A stretch of 64,000 nt of DNA. Origin: Halomonas beimenensis. GTDB taxonomy: Bacteria > Pseudomonadota > Gammaproteobacteria > Pseudomonadales > Halomonadaceae. Made by a program: the position numbers and the translations under genes. The stretch covers positions 62,001 to 126,000 of the forward strand of contig NZ_CP021435.1 of assembly GCF_002549795.1 (NCBI RefSeq), written 5' to 3'. The notes beneath the pieces are model-generated. The model did no database searches. It was given only the letters and a program-made list of their open reading frames with translations, and was not told the origin of the DNA. Shown in pieces: positions 1 through 8,880 of the stretch (positions within the stretch are counted from its first letter, which is position 1; every line of letters starts with the position of its first letter).

Positions 1-594
1 GTCGCCCAGGACCATCATGTGGCCGAGCTTGCCGGCCTTGGTGGACAGGTAGTGCTCGTTGTGGGGGTTGAGCCCGGTGGTCAGGGCCACTCGTTCGCTG
101 ACCTCGACGCCGGCCCGGGTCAGGGCATCGACCTTGCGCGGGTTGTTCGTCATCAGCTGGAGCGAGGCGATGCCCAGTCGTTCCAGCATGGGGACGCAGA
201 GGTCGTAGCGACGGAGATCCGCGGCGAAGCCGAGCTGCTCGTTGGCCTCCACGGTATCGGCGCCCTGATCCTGGAGATGGTAGGCACGGATCTTGTTGAG
301 CAGGCCGATGCCACGCCCCTCCTGGCGCAGGTAGAGCAGCACGCCGCGCCCTTCCTCGGCGATACGCTTGAGGGCCTCCTGGAGCTGGTAGCCGCAGTCG
401 CAGCGCATCGAGAACAGCGCGTCGCCGGTCAGGCACTCGGAGTGGACACGGCCCAGCACCGGCGAGCCGTCATCCACCTCCCCCAGGGTCAGGGCGATGT
501 GATCCTTGCCGGTGGCTTCGTCCTCGAAGCCGTGCATGGTGAAGGTGGCCCAGGGCGTGGGCAGCCGGGAGGCGGCGATGTAGCGGATCGTCAC
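1..594 (-). CDS. ribA: GTP cyclohydrolase II RibA (3' end cut by window)
   Basis: First step of riboflavin synthesis: opens GTP and releases formate and pyrophosphate. The reverse strand reads a RibA protein beginning [14 protein letters not shown]. It contains the zinc-binding cysteine pattern [19 protein letters not shown], the nucleotide-binding stretch [15 protein letters not shown], and NNPRKV near the end. The start is a GTG at 592-594 preceded by GAGG at good spacing; the first ATG in frame would remove the conserved N-terminus. About 198 codons are visible, essentially the whole family length (about 196-200 residues), so only the last few residues and the stop codon lie beyond base 1. 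It is divergent from hemE. Confidence 0.93.
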   Translation of the reverse strand, partial: MTIRYIAASRLPTPWATFTMHGFEDEATGKDHIALTLGEVDDGSPVLGRVHSECLTGDALFSMRCDCGYQLQEALKRIAEEGRGVLLYLRQEGRGIGLLNKIRAYHLQDQGADTVEANEQLGFAADLRRYDLCVPMLERLGIASLQLMTNNPRKVDALTRAGVEVSERVALTTGLNPHNEHYLSTKAGKLGHMMVLGD

Positions 595-735
595 GATGTA
601 CCTCGATGGAAGACCAGGCGTGGCCGTCGGGAATCGCCCCATTCTAGCAGGAACCCGTCACGGGCTCACGGGCGCACCCCGCCGGGTCGTGATGGGTTAC
701 AATGAGCGCCACATTTTCCGTGGACGAGCGCCCGC

Positions 736-1812
736 ATGGAACTCAAGAACGATCGCTTTCTGCGCGCCCTGGCGCGCCAGCCCGTGGACCGCACCCCGGT
801 GTGGATGATGCGACAGGCCGGGCGCTACCTGCCGGAGTACCGCGAGGTGCGCGCCCAGGCCGGCAGCTTCATGGACCTCTGCCGCGACCGCGACCGGGCC
901 TGCGAGGTCACTCTGCAGCCCCTGGAGCGCTATCCGCTGGACGCCGCCATCCTCTTCTCGGACATCCTCACCATCCCCGACGCCATGGGGCTGGGGCTGT
1001 ATTTCGAGACCGGCGAGGGGCCCAAGTTCCGCAAGCCGGTGCGCACGCCCGAGGCGGTGGAGGCCCTCGCCGTCCCCGATGCCGAGCGTGACCTGGACTA
1101 CGTGATGAACGCCGTCTCGACCATCCGGCGCGAGCTGAACGGCCGGGTGCCGTTGATAGGCTTCTCCGGCAGTCCCTGGACGCTGGCCACCTACATGGTG
1201 GAGGGTGCCTCGAGCAAGGACTTCCGTCACGTCAAGGCGATGCTCTATGACACGCCGGATACCATGCACCGCCTGCTGGACACCCTCGCCCATGCGGTGA
1301 CCGACTACCTCAACGCCCAGATCCGCGCCGGCGCCCAGGCCGTGCAGATCTTCGACACCTGGGGCGGGACCCTGTCCACCCCGGCCTACCTGGAGTTCTC
1401 GCTGCGCTACATGGAGCAGATCGTCGCCGGCCTGATCCGCGAGCACGAAGGCCGCAAGGTGCCGGTGATCCTGTTCACCAAGAACGGCGGCCAGTGGCTC
1501 GAGGACCTGGCGGCCACCGGCGCCGACGGCCTGGGGCTGGACTGGACCACCGAGCTGTCCGCGGCCCGCGCCCGGGTGGGCCATCGCGTCGCCCTGCAGG
1601 GCAACCTGGATCCCAACGTGCTCTTCGCTCGGCCCACGGCGATCCGCGCCGAGGTGGCCCGGATCCTCGACAGCTACGGCGAGGGCCCCGGTCATGTGTT
1701 CAACCTGGGGCACGGCATCAGCCAGTTCACGAACCCGGACCACGTCACGGCCTTCATGGACGCCCTGCACGAGCTGAGCCCGGCCTACCATCGCCATATC
1801 GCGCATGCCTGA
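736..1812 (+). CDS. hemE: uroporphyrinogen decarboxylase HemE
   Basis: Cytoplasmic heme-biosynthesis enzyme that converts uroporphyrinogen III to coproporphyrinogen III by four decarboxylations. Both family signatures are present: [11 protein letters not shown] near residues 26-36, with the substrate-binding arginines, and [16 protein letters not shown] near residue 140. The aspartate in [12 protein letters not shown] is also present. Its 358 residues match the family (about 354). The start ATG follows a short leader with a TTACAAT -10-like box near 694. The 3' end overlaps the next gene by 8 bp, so the two are probably co-transcribed. Confidence 0.97.
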   Translation: MELKNDRFLRALARQPVDRTPVWMMRQAGRYLPEYREVRAQAGSFMDLCRDRDRACEVTLQPLERYPLDAAILFSDILTIPDAMGLGLYFETGEGPKFRKPVRTPEAVEALAVPDAERDLDYVMNAVSTIRRELNGRVPLIGFSGSPWTLATYMVEGASSKDFRHVKAMLYDTPDTMHRLLDTLAHAVTDYLNAQIRAGAQAVQIFDTWGGTLSTPAYLEFSLRYMEQIVAGLIREHEGRKVPVILFTKNGGQWLEDLAATGADGLGLDWTTELSAARARVGHRVALQGNLDPNVLFARPTAIRAEVARILDSYGEGPGHVFNLGHGISQFTNPDHVTAFMDALHELSPAYHRHIAHA

Positions 1813-2185
1813 GCCGGGCTGGCTCAAGCGCTGGCATGACCGGCGCCGGCTGTGGGCCTGGCTCGCGGGGGCGGCGACGCTGGTCGTCGCCTGGGGCAGC
1901 CTGATGCCGTCCGGCGAGCTCCCCGAGTCGCTGCCCTGGGACAAGGCCAGCCATTTCCTCGGCTATGCCGGGGTGGCCGGCCTGACCGGACTCGCCGGGG
2001 TGCGGTTGCCGCTGGCCTTCGCCGCCGCTTGCCTGCTCGGCCTGGCGATCGAGCTGGCCCAGATCCCGGTACCGGGGCGGTTCGGCGGCGACGCCGCCGA
2101 CCTGCTGGCCAATGTCCTGGGCGCGGCCTGTGCCGTGCTGGCGCTGGCCGGGGTGCGACGGGGCTGCCTTCGCGAGCGTCCTTAG
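1805..2185 (+). CDS. VanZ-like membrane protein
   Basis: Small inner-membrane protein of 126 residues with about four predicted hydrophobic segments (near residues 17-31, 46-60, 66-83 and 93-113). The [16 protein letters not shown] segment and the pattern E-L-A-Q-x-P-x-P-G-R-x-G-D-x-x-D-x-x-A-N-x-x-G are typical of the VanZ-like family. That family is named after a teicoplanin-resistance accessory protein, but most chromosomal members have no known function. The gene overlaps the end of hemE and is likely translated from the same message. Resistance should not be inferred from the name. Confidence 0.82.
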   Translation: MPEPGWLKRWHDRRRLWAWLAGAATLVVAWGSLMPSGELPESLPWDKASHFLGYAGVAGLTGLAGVRLPLAFAAACLLGLAIELAQIPVPGRFGGDAADLLANVLGAACAVLALAGVRRGCLRERP

Positions 2186-2200
2186 GCCATTGACCTGGCC

Positions 2201-2229
2201 ATCAAGTAGATCATCCTGATCTATTTGAT
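2201..2229. promoter_or_regulatory. near-perfect 29-bp inverted repeat upstream of speE
   Basis: The core is TAGATCA-tcc-TGATCTA (2207-2223). It extends outward to ATCAA at the left and TTGAT at the right, with one mismatched pair. It lies 16 bp after the VanZ-like stop codon and about 190 bp before speE. There is no T-run after it, so it looks more like an operator than a terminator. The rest of the gap (2230-2419) holds a second stem, ACCCGGC/GCCGGGT at 2331-2354, and nothing else recognisable. Confidence 0.4.
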
Positions 2230-2419
2230 CGTCGTCCGCGCCACTCCGGCCAGATGCGTGAATCTGCCGGTGTGGCGCGGGCTCGCGCCGGCCCGAGAGC
2301 CGGCGGCGGCACCTCCCTGTGCCGCGATCAACCCGGCATGAACGCTTGCCGGGTCAATACCTTGCCGACCGTCGCCCCGGCGGTCATGGCTGTTTCCATT
2401 CGTCACCCGAGGGTCCCCG

Positions 2420-3283
2420 ATGAGCTCCTCTCTCGATTCCGGCTGGTTCACCGAAGTCTTCGACAGCCACGGCAGCGCCTTCTCGTTGAAGGTCACGGAG
2501 AAACTCCATGAGGTGCAGAGCCCGTACCAGCACCTCGAAGTCTACGCCACCGAGACCTTCGGCAACCTGATGGTCCTCGATGGCTGCGTGATGCTCACCG
2601 ACCGCGACAACTTCCTCTACCACGAGATGATCGCCCACCCGGCGCTGTTCACCCACGCCGATCCGAAGCGGGTGGTGATCATCGGCGGCGGCGACTGCGG
2701 CACCCTGCGCGAGGTGCTGCGCCACCCCGGCGTGGAGAAGGTCACCCAGATCGACATCGACGAGGAGGTCACCCGGGCCGCCGAGCGTTTCTTCCCGGCG
2801 CTCACCGAGTCCAACGACGATCCCCGGGCCGAGCTGTTGTTCGCCGATGGCGTGAAGTGGGTCGACGAGGCGGCCGACGACAGCGTCGACGTGCTGATCA
2901 TTGACTCCACCGATCCGGTGGGGCCCGCCGAGGGTCTGTTCAAGACCGACTTCCTGCGGCGTTGCCATCGCATCCTGCGCGCCGGCGGGGTCATGGTGCA
3001 GCAGAGCGAGTCGCCCCTGTATCACAGCGGCTCGATCATCCGCGAGCTGCGTCGCGACATGGGCGAGGCCGGATTCGGCAGCGTGGCCACGCTGCCCTTC
3101 CCCCAGCCGGTCTATCCGTCCGGCTGGTGGAGCGTGACCCTGGCCGGCAAGACCTGCGATGTCACCACCTTCCGGGAGGCCGATGCCGGACAGCATGGCT
3201 TGAGTCTCGAGTACTACACCGCCGAGGCCCATCGGGGGGCCCTGGCCCTGCCGCCCTTCATGCGCCGGCTCCTCGAGGATTGA
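2420..3283 (+). CDS. speE: spermidine synthase SpeE (polyamine aminopropyltransferase)
   Basis: Transfers the aminopropyl group of decarboxylated S-adenosylmethionine to putrescine to give spermidine. The 287-residue protein has the N-terminal beta domain (W-F-T-E near residue 9, then Q-S-P-Y-Q-H), the nucleotide-binding loop IIGGGDCGTLREVLRHP near residue 82, and the catalytic-site motif DSTDPVGPAEGLF near residue 161. Length matches the bacterial family. Start ATG at 2420 sits after CCCGAGGGTCCCCG. No speD is adjacent, so the decarboxylated SAM supply must be encoded elsewhere. Confidence 0.96.
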   Translation: MSSSLDSGWFTEVFDSHGSAFSLKVTEKLHEVQSPYQHLEVYATETFGNLMVLDGCVMLTDRDNFLYHEMIAHPALFTHADPKRVVIIGGGDCGTLREVLRHPGVEKVTQIDIDEEVTRAAERFFPALTESNDDPRAELLFADGVKWVDEAADDSVDVLIIDSTDPVGPAEGLFKTDFLRRCHRILRAGGVMVQQSESPLYHSGSIIRELRRDMGEAGFGSVATLPFPQPVYPSGWWSVTLAGKTCDVTTFREADAGQHGLSLEYYTAEAHRGALALPPFMRRLLED

Positions 3284-3300
3284 GCCGATCCCCCGGCAGC

Positions 3301-3334
3301 ACGACGCCCCCCGGCCACGGCCGGGGGGCGTCGT
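3301..3334. terminator. long GC-rich hairpin between convergent genes
   Basis: ACGACGCCCCCCGGCC, then AC, then the exact reverse complement form a near-perfect palindrome of 34 bp. It lies between the speE stop and the stop of the minus-strand gene at 3341. There is no clear U-tract on either side, so it may act as a bidirectional transcription barrier rather than a classical intrinsic terminator. Confidence 0.6.
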
Positions 3335-3340
3335 CTCGGG

Positions 3341-3829
3341 TCACAGTCGGGGCTCGTTCGCGGGGGCGGGCTCGGAGGGGCCGTCGGCCAGGTCCAGGGT
3401 CGGCTCGCCCCCGGTCGGCCGACGAGGGGCGGGTCGCGTCACCCGGGCCGGGCCGATCACCTCGTCGTCCGAGGCCAGCGGCCGGCCTCCGTCGACCCAG
3501 GCGCTGGCCTCGTCATGCACGGCGGGGCGGCGCTCGGTCGAGCGGGTGACCACCGCACCGGGGGCGAAGCCGGGGCGGGCGGGCGCCAGATGATGCGGCA
3601 GCAGCCACAGCTCGGCCAGCAGCCGGACCCCGACCATGGCCAGCAGCAGGATCCCGCCGCCGAGGGCCAGGTCGGGCCAGGCCGCTGCCCAGCTCTCGCC
3701 GGTGAGCCAGGGGGTGTGCGGGGCCAGTCGGAGGCCGCCGGCGACCAGCAGGCCGATCTGGATGGTGGCATGGCAGATCAGCAGGGTGCGTCTCGGCAGG
3801 GGCTGCCGCGGGAACAGGAATTGCCGCAT
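3341..3829 (-). CDS. hypothetical membrane protein
   Basis: Product of 162 residues that I do not recognise. It has two hydrophobic segments (about residues 16-35 and 50-78) followed by a proline- and charge-rich tail of about 80 residues with no predicted membrane segment. This suggests a small double-spanning anchor with a soluble disordered tail. The start ATG at 3829 is followed by a basic stretch (RQFLFPRQPLPRR), in keeping with a cytoplasmic N-terminus. It is convergent with speE across a shared hairpin. Function unknown; probably lineage-restricted. Confidence 0.6.
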   Translation of the reverse strand: MRQFLFPRQPLPRRTLLICHATIQIGLLVAGGLRLAPHTPWLTGESWAAAWPDLALGGGILLLAMVGVRLLAELWLLPHHLAPARPGFAPGAVVTRSTERRPAVHDEASAWVDGGRPLASDDEVIGPARVTRPAPRRPTGGEPTLDLADGPSEPAPANEPRL

Positions 3830-4046
3830 GTCGAGTCCTCCGGGTATCGGCGGATGGGGAAAGCGCTCGGTCGCCTCGGCGATCCTGGCCGCCGAGCCGG
3901 CATCCTACCCCAGTCGGGATGACCGCGGCAGTGTCCGCGGATGACGACGCCCGGTGTCGCCGGTTGACGCCTCGGGGGAGCCTTGCCAATGCTGTGAAGG
4001 AGAGTGGGGGGCGCCTTCCTCCGCCTGATAGCCTCAAGGAGTGACT

Positions 4047-4475
4047 ATGACGACCTATATCGTGGTGGCCGATGCCGCCCGGGCACGGGTCTTCACCCGC
4101 GATGCCCTCAAGCTCGAAGAGAAGGACAGCCTGGTGCATGCCGAAGGGCGACTTCACGAGGGGGACCTGGTGACCGATCGCGAGGGCGATGTCCATGAGT
4201 CCTCCGCTACCATGGGGCGCTCGGCCGGGGGGGAGAGCGTGGCCTCGGAGCATCACGAGACGCTGTTTGCCCGGGAAGTCGCCGACCGCCTCTATCGGGC
4301 TCGGGTCGACAATACCCTGGAGAAACTCATCCTGGTGGCACCGCCGCGTTTCCTTGGCCTGTTGCGTGACAAGCTCGATGCGCCCACCGCCAAGCTCGTC
4401 ATCCACACCCTGTCCAAGGATCTCACCAAGGCCAGTCTCGCCGATATCCAGGAGGCGGTGAGCGACCTGCGTTGA
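4047..4475 (+). CDS. host attachment family protein
   Basis: Protein of 142 residues resembling the 'required for attachment to host cells' family (Host_attach), first named from Agrobacterium AtsE. It begins TTYIVVADAARARVF, has a central acidic-histidine region with E-x-H-H-E-T-L-F, and ends with a segment of the form LAPPRFLGLLRDKLD typical of that family, which is fold-related to the eRF1/Dom34 middle domain. A GTG six bases upstream lies inside the AAGGAG ribosome-binding site, so ATG 4047 is preferred. In free-living bacteria the role is unknown; a ribosome- or stress-linked role is only a guess. Confidence 0.82.
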   Translation: MTTYIVVADAARARVFTRDALKLEEKDSLVHAEGRLHEGDLVTDREGDVHESSATMGRSAGGESVASEHHETLFAREVADRLYRARVDNTLEKLILVAPPRFLGLLRDKLDAPTAKLVIHTLSKDLTKASLADIQEAVSDLR

Positions 4476-4720
4476 CCCACCGGCGACACCCGGGACGGTC
4501 GTCATCCCCAGGGGGCTCAAGTGCCACCCTGGTGTGCCGATAGGGGGCATGGCGCGGACGAGCCGCGTCCAGATAACGAGAATCCAGCCCTCATCCGCGA
4601 GACCCCTCATGACGACCTTCCCCTTGCCCCCGGGAGCGGCTCATCCGCTCCGTCAGACTCCTGTTTCCTGGCCCCATCCCGTTCGAACCGGGAACCGCGA
4701 CTGGCGGGAGGTGTCCGGCC

Positions 4721-6847
4721 ATGCGGTTTAAGTCCCTGCGTACCCATGTTGCCCTGCTGGTGGGGCTGTGCATCCTGGCCGTGGTGGCCGTCCTGGTCGG
4801 CTATGCCACCCTGGCCGGCTCCCGTTCCCAGGCCCTGGTCGCGGAACGCACCGAGGCCCTGCTCGAGGCCAATGCCGAGCGTCGCCTGCTGGCCCTGGCC
4901 GAGGCCCGGACCCAGGCGATCCGTCGCCAGCTCGAGGGTGCGCTGGCGGTGGCCCGCAGCCTGGCCGACACCAATGCCCTGATCGGCGAGCGCGACGAGC
5001 GGGAGCGGCCGCGGTTGACGATGAGCCGCAACGAGCTCTCCAACCTGGTGCGCGACGCCGTGGTCGAGCATCCGATGCTGCTCGACGCCTTCATCGGCTG
5101 GGAGCCGAACGCCTTCGGACCCGATGCCCTCCATGCCGGCAAGACCGATGGCGGCTATGACGGCAGCGGGCGCTTCATGCCCTGGTAGTACCGCACCGGT
5201 GAGGGCGACATCGAGGTCCTGCCGCTGGGTGACAGCATGGAGAGCGAGGCCCTCAATGGCCAGGGCATCCGTACCGGCGAGTACTACCTCTGTCCGCGGG
5301 AGACCCGCCGCACCTGCATCGTCGACCCCCACTACTACGACTACAACGGCGAGCGCCTGCTGGTGGCGTCCTTCAACGTGCCCATCCTGGTCGACGGCGA
5401 GTTCCGTGGCATCGCCGGCGTGGACCTGGACGTGGACTTCCTCCAGGGCATGCTCGCCGAGGCCAACCGGGGGCTTTACGAAGGCGTCGGCGAGATGGCC
5501 CTGATCGCCTCGCGCGGCGTGGTGGCCGCCTCCACCGCGGACCCTGAGGGCCTGGGAGAGCGGGCCTCCGATGCCCTGGATGCCTCCATGCAGGCGTCGC
5601 TGGCGGCGGCCCGCGAGGGCGAGACCGTCTATCGTTTCGACGAGACGGCCGGCCGCTTCGAGCTCTATCGCCCCTTCACCCTGGGCGATACCGCCACCCC
5701 CTGGGTGCTGAGCGTGCGCCTGCCCGAGGCGGCCGTGCTGGCCGGTCTGCATGGTCTCGAGGCCCGGCTCGCGGATCGCAGCCGGGCCGACCTGATCGGC
5801 ATGAGCCTGGTGGGCCTGCTGGTGGCCGGGCTGGGCCTGCTGGCGAGCTGGCTGGTGGGGGGCAGCATCGCCCGGCCGCTGCGTCGCCTGGCCGAGCGGA
5901 TGCAGGATATCGCTTCGGGTGACGGCGACCTGACCCGGCGCCTGCCGGTGCGTGGCCGGGACGAGACGGCGCAGCTGGCCTCCCGGTTCAATGCCTTCGC
6001 CGACAAGGTCAATGATGTCCTCGTCGATGTCCGACAGAGCAGCGAGTCGGTGCGCGTGGCCGCCACCGAGATCACCCAGGGCGGCCAGGACCTCTCCCGG
6101 CGCACCGAGAACGCCGCCTCCAGCCTGCAGCAGACCTCCGCCTCCATGGAGGAGATCACCAGCACCGTGGAGCACACCGCCGAATCCTCCCGGCAGGCCA
6201 ACGGCCTGGCCGAATCGGCCAGCGACGTGGCGCGTCGCGGCGGCGAGGCGGTGACCCGGGTCGTCACCACCATGGACGGCATCACCGACGCCTCCCGCCA
6301 GATCGGCGAGATCGTCAGCGTGATGGACTCCATCGCCTTCCAGACCAACCTGCTGGCGCTCAACGCCTCGGTGGAGGCGGCCCGGGCCGGCGAGCAGGGT
6401 CGCGGCTTCGCGGTGGTGGCCGGCGAGGTGCGCCAGCTGGCCAGCCGTAGCGCCGAGGCGGCCAAGCAGATCAAGGGGCTGATCGACACCTCGGTGGAGC
6501 GCACCGAGGAGGGCGCGGCCCAGGTACGCGAGGCCGGCGACACCATGCAGGAACTGGTGGAAAGCGTGACCCGGGTGGCCGACGTGCTGGCCGAGATCAC
6601 CGCCGCCACCGGGGAGCAGAGCGACGGTATCGGCCAGGTCAACGTGGCGGTCAGTGAGCTCGACCGCATGACCCAGCAGAACGCCGCCCTGGTGGAGGAG
6701 TCCACCACCGCCGCCGAGCAGCTTCAGGACCAGGCCGACCGGCTGGCCGACCTGGTCGGCGGCTTCAGGCTGCAGGCCCGCGAGACCTCGGCGCCGGCGC
6801 TGCCGGCCGCCTCGGCCCCTCGTGCCCGGGTGCCGGAGCCCGCCTGA
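4721..6847 (+). pseudogene. methyl-accepting chemotaxis protein interrupted by one in-frame TAG
   Basis: Read through a single TAG at 5186-5188, this is one continuous 708-codon chemoreceptor. It has an N-terminal transmembrane segment (residues 9-29), a dCache-type periplasmic sensor (about 40-340), a second transmembrane segment (about 363-385), a HAMP domain, and a long signalling coiled coil. The conserved hairpin tip at codons 543-560 contains SIAFQTNLLALNASVEAARA. The stop sits after MPW and before YRTG, a position where dCache sensors often have Trp, so TGG to TAG is the simplest change. The reading frame is intact on both sides. The first ATG after the stop (5237) would give a receptor lacking the first membrane anchor and half the sensor. 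No CheR-docking pentapeptide is seen at the C-terminus. It could be a true null allele, a suppressed amber codon or a sequence error. Confidence 0.85.
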
Positions 6848-6852
6848 CGGGC

Positions 6853-7779
6853 TCAGGAGTAGTGGGGGAGATCGATCTGGTCGCTGCGCCGGATGCCCTC
6901 GGTCATCTGACGGCATAGCTTGAGGAACTCGCGCATACCGGGGGCCAGGTACTTGTGGCGGTGCCAGATGAAGGCGAACTGGCGACTCAGGTCCAGATCG
7001 GGGGTGGGGATCGGCACCAGGCTACCCCGGCGGAAGGCGTCGCGCAGCGCCAGCCGGGAGACGCAGCCGATGCCGAGCCCCGACTCCACGGCGCGCTTGA
7101 TGCCCTCGGTATGCTCCAGCTCGAGCAGGGTGTTGAAGCGTCCCCGCCGGTGCCGGGCGGCCTGTTCCAGGGTCAGCCGGGTGCCGGAGCCTTCCTCGCG
7201 CATGATCCAGGCCTCCCGCAGCAACCGATCGAGCTCCACCGCTCCCTGCCCCGCCAGGGGATGTCGGGGCGAGCAGAACACCGCCAGCTCGTCCTCCACC
7301 CAGGGCTGGGTGATGACGTCGTCGTCCTCGCACTGGCCCTCGATCAGCCCCAGGTCCAGCTCATGGTGGCGCACCCCCTCGATGATGGTCCGGGTGTTGC
7401 GGACCTGCAGGCGGATACGGCTTCCGGGGTGCTGTTGCATGAAGTCGCTGATCAGCAGGGTGGCCAGGTAGTTGCCGATGGTCAGGGTGGCGCCCACGTC
7501 CAGGGTGCCGATGCCCTGCTGGCCGCGTAGCAGCTCCTCCACCTCCTCGGCCCGATCCAGCAGAGCCACCGCCTTGGGCAACAGCTGAAACCCCAGCGCA
7601 TTGAGCTTGAGCCGCTTGCCGATGCGGTCCAGGAGGCGACAGTCGAACTGGCGTTCCAGCTCGGCCAGGGCGGTGCTGGCCGCGGACTGGGACAGCGACA
7701 GGGCGCGAGCGGCGCGGGAGACGCTCTCGTGCTGAGCGACGGCCACGAAGACCTCGAGCTGGCGCAGGGTATATCGCAT
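6853..7779 (-). CDS. finR: LysR-family regulator, FinR-like
   Basis: 308-residue LysR-type regulator with an N-terminal winged helix-turn-helix (residues about 3-60, ...VAVAQHESVSRAARALSLSQSAAS) and a periplasmic-binding-fold effector domain. It is divergent from the ferredoxin-NADP reductase gene fpr. In Pseudomonas putida the LysR regulator FinR sits in the same arrangement and controls fpr under superoxide and sulfur stress. The match to FinR is based on this arrangement and on overall resemblance; it could also be called YeiE-like. The intergenic palindrome at 7812-7824 is its likely binding site. Confidence 0.8.
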   Translation of the reverse strand: MRYTLRQLEVFVAVAQHESVSRAARALSLSQSAASTALAELERQFDCRLLDRIGKRLKLNALGFQLLPKAVALLDRAEEVEELLRGQQGIGTLDVGATLTIGNYLATLLISDFMQQHPGSRIRLQVRNTRTIIEGVRHHELDLGLIEGQCEDDDVITQPWVEDELAVFCSPRHPLAGQGAVELDRLLREAWIMREEGSGTRLTLEQAARHRRGRFNTLLELEHTEGIKRAVESGLGIGCVSRLALRDAFRRGSLVPIPTPDLDLSRQFAFIWHRHKYLAPGMREFLKLCRQMTEGIRRSDQIDLPHYS

Positions 7780-7811
7780 GGGCGACTCCGGACCTGTTTA
7801 TCAGGATTGTA

Positions 7812-7865
7812 GATAAGCTTTATCCATACAACCCATTTAACAGATATTGTGGCCTCTCTTAGAAT
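7812..7865 (+). promoter_or_regulatory. fpr promoter with LysR-type palindrome
   Basis: A -35 TTAACA (7837-7842) and -10 TAGAAT (7860-7865) are separated by 17 bp, about 56 bp before the fpr start. A 13-bp palindrome, GATAA-gct-TTATC (7812-7824), ends 12 bp upstream of the -35 box. That is the usual place for a LysR recognition site, and it is shared with the divergent finR gene. Confidence 0.6.
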
Positions 7866-7921
7866 CAGCGGCAAAGACATTTCCGCAGAATTATGCGTTT
7901 CAGGAATATACAGGAGCCGGC

Positions 7922-8698
7922 ATGAGCAAGTTCGCCCAGGAAGAAGTCCTCAGCGTCCATCACTGGAATGACTCCCTGTTCAGCTTTCGTACCACTCGCG
8001 AGCGCAGCCTGCGCTTCAAGAACGGCCAGTTCGTGATGATCGGCCTGGAGGTGGACGGCAAGCCGTTGATGCGGGCCTACTCCATCGCCAGCCCCAACTA
8101 CGAGGACCACCTGGAGTTCTTCAGCATCAAGGTCCCGGATGGCCCCCTGACCTCGCGCCTCCAGCACCTCAAGGTCGGTGACCACATCATGGTCAGCCGC
8201 AAGCCCACCGGCACCCTGGTCACCGACGACCTGCTGCCGGGCCGCAACCTCTACCTGCTGTCCACCGGCACCGGCCTGGCGCCCTTCATGAGCCTGATCC
8301 AGGATCCGGAGGCCTACGAGCGCTACGAGAAGATCGTTCTGGTCCACGGCGTGCGCACCGTCAGCGAACTGGCCTATGCCGACTTCATCACCAAGGAACT
8401 GCCGGCCCACGAGTACCTGGGCGAGGAGATCAGCGAGAAGCTGGTCTACTACCCCACCGTGACCCGGGAGGAGTTCCACACCATGGGTCGCCTCACCGAT
8501 CATATCCGCAGCGGCAAGCTGACCGAGGACACCGGCCTGCCGGCCCTGGACCCCAAGCAGGATCGCGCCATGATCTGCGGCAGCCCGGCGATGCTCGACG
8601 AGACCAGTGCCCTGCTCGACGAGCTCGGCTTCAACATCTCCCCGCGCATGGGCGAGCCCGGCGACTACGTGATCGAGCGGGCGTTCGTCGAAAAATAA
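7922..8698 (+). CDS. fpr: ferredoxin/flavodoxin-NADP(+) reductase Fpr
   Basis: FAD enzyme that exchanges electrons between NADPH and ferredoxin or flavodoxin, with roles in oxidative-stress defence and iron-sulfur metabolism. The 258-residue sequence has the FAD-binding RAYSIAS motif (about residue 50), the NADP-binding LLSTGTGLAPF segment (about 110) and CGSPAML near residue 218. It ends YVIERAFVEK, a typical C-terminal extension of bacterial subclass FNRs. ATG 7922 follows CAGGAG and matches family length. Upstream in-frame codons are not conserved. Confidence 0.95.
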   Translation: MSKFAQEEVLSVHHWNDSLFSFRTTRERSLRFKNGQFVMIGLEVDGKPLMRAYSIASPNYEDHLEFFSIKVPDGPLTSRLQHLKVGDHIMVSRKPTGTLVTDDLLPGRNLYLLSTGTGLAPFMSLIQDPEAYERYEKIVLVHGVRTVSELAYADFITKELPAHEYLGEEISEKLVYYPTVTREEFHTMGRLTDHIRSGKLTEDTGLPALDPKQDRAMICGSPAMLDETSALLDELGFNISPRMGEPGDYVIERAFVEK

Positions 8699-8700
8699 GC

Positions 8701-8745
8701 CGGAAGCTGGAAGAGCGCCGCTACGCGGCTGGAAGCTGGAAGAAC
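8701..8745. repeat. duplicated 13-bp intergenic repeat
   Basis: GGAAGCTGGAAGA occurs at 8702-8714 and again at 8731-8743, separated by a short spacer. It lies immediately after the fpr stop codon and before a terminator. Together with the AGCTTCG copies on the far side of that terminator it gives an inverted-repeat-like frame. A similar layout is seen after glnK near 29 kb. Confidence 0.6.
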
Positions 8746-8775
8746 AACCCTCCGAGGCAGCACCTCGGAGGGTTT
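8746..8775 (+). terminator. intrinsic terminator after fpr
   Basis: Stem AACCCTCCGAGG (8746-8757), loop CAGCA, and CCTCGGAGGG running into TTT (8763-8775). The stem is perfect and can also work in the opposite direction because it starts with A residues. Confidence 0.8.
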
Positions 8776-8812
8776 GACGTTCATTGGGTGGAGCTCAGCC
8801 TGCAGCTTCGAG

Positions 8813-8830
8813 CTTCGAGCTTCGAGCTTC
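8813..8830. repeat. AGCTTCG heptamer tandem repeat
   Basis: Consecutive copies of AGCTTCG (two full units plus a partial, within a run ending AGCTTC) lie between the fpr terminator and the GntR gene. The run resembles a reverse-complement form of the GGAAGCT repeats at 8702-8743. Confidence 0.55.
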
Positions 8831-8880
8831 TGGCCGGGCCTGCTAGAATCCCTGCCTTCATCTCCCCACAAGGCATTGCC

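Noticed and set aside
4041..4475. GTG 4041 as start of the host-attachment gene
   Set aside because: That GTG is inside the AAGGAG ribosome-binding site; ATG 4047 has the correct spacing.
5186..5188. Pyrrolysine at the in-frame TAG
   Set aside because: Pyrrolysine systems are not known for this group, and the position is usually Trp, a one-base change from TAG.
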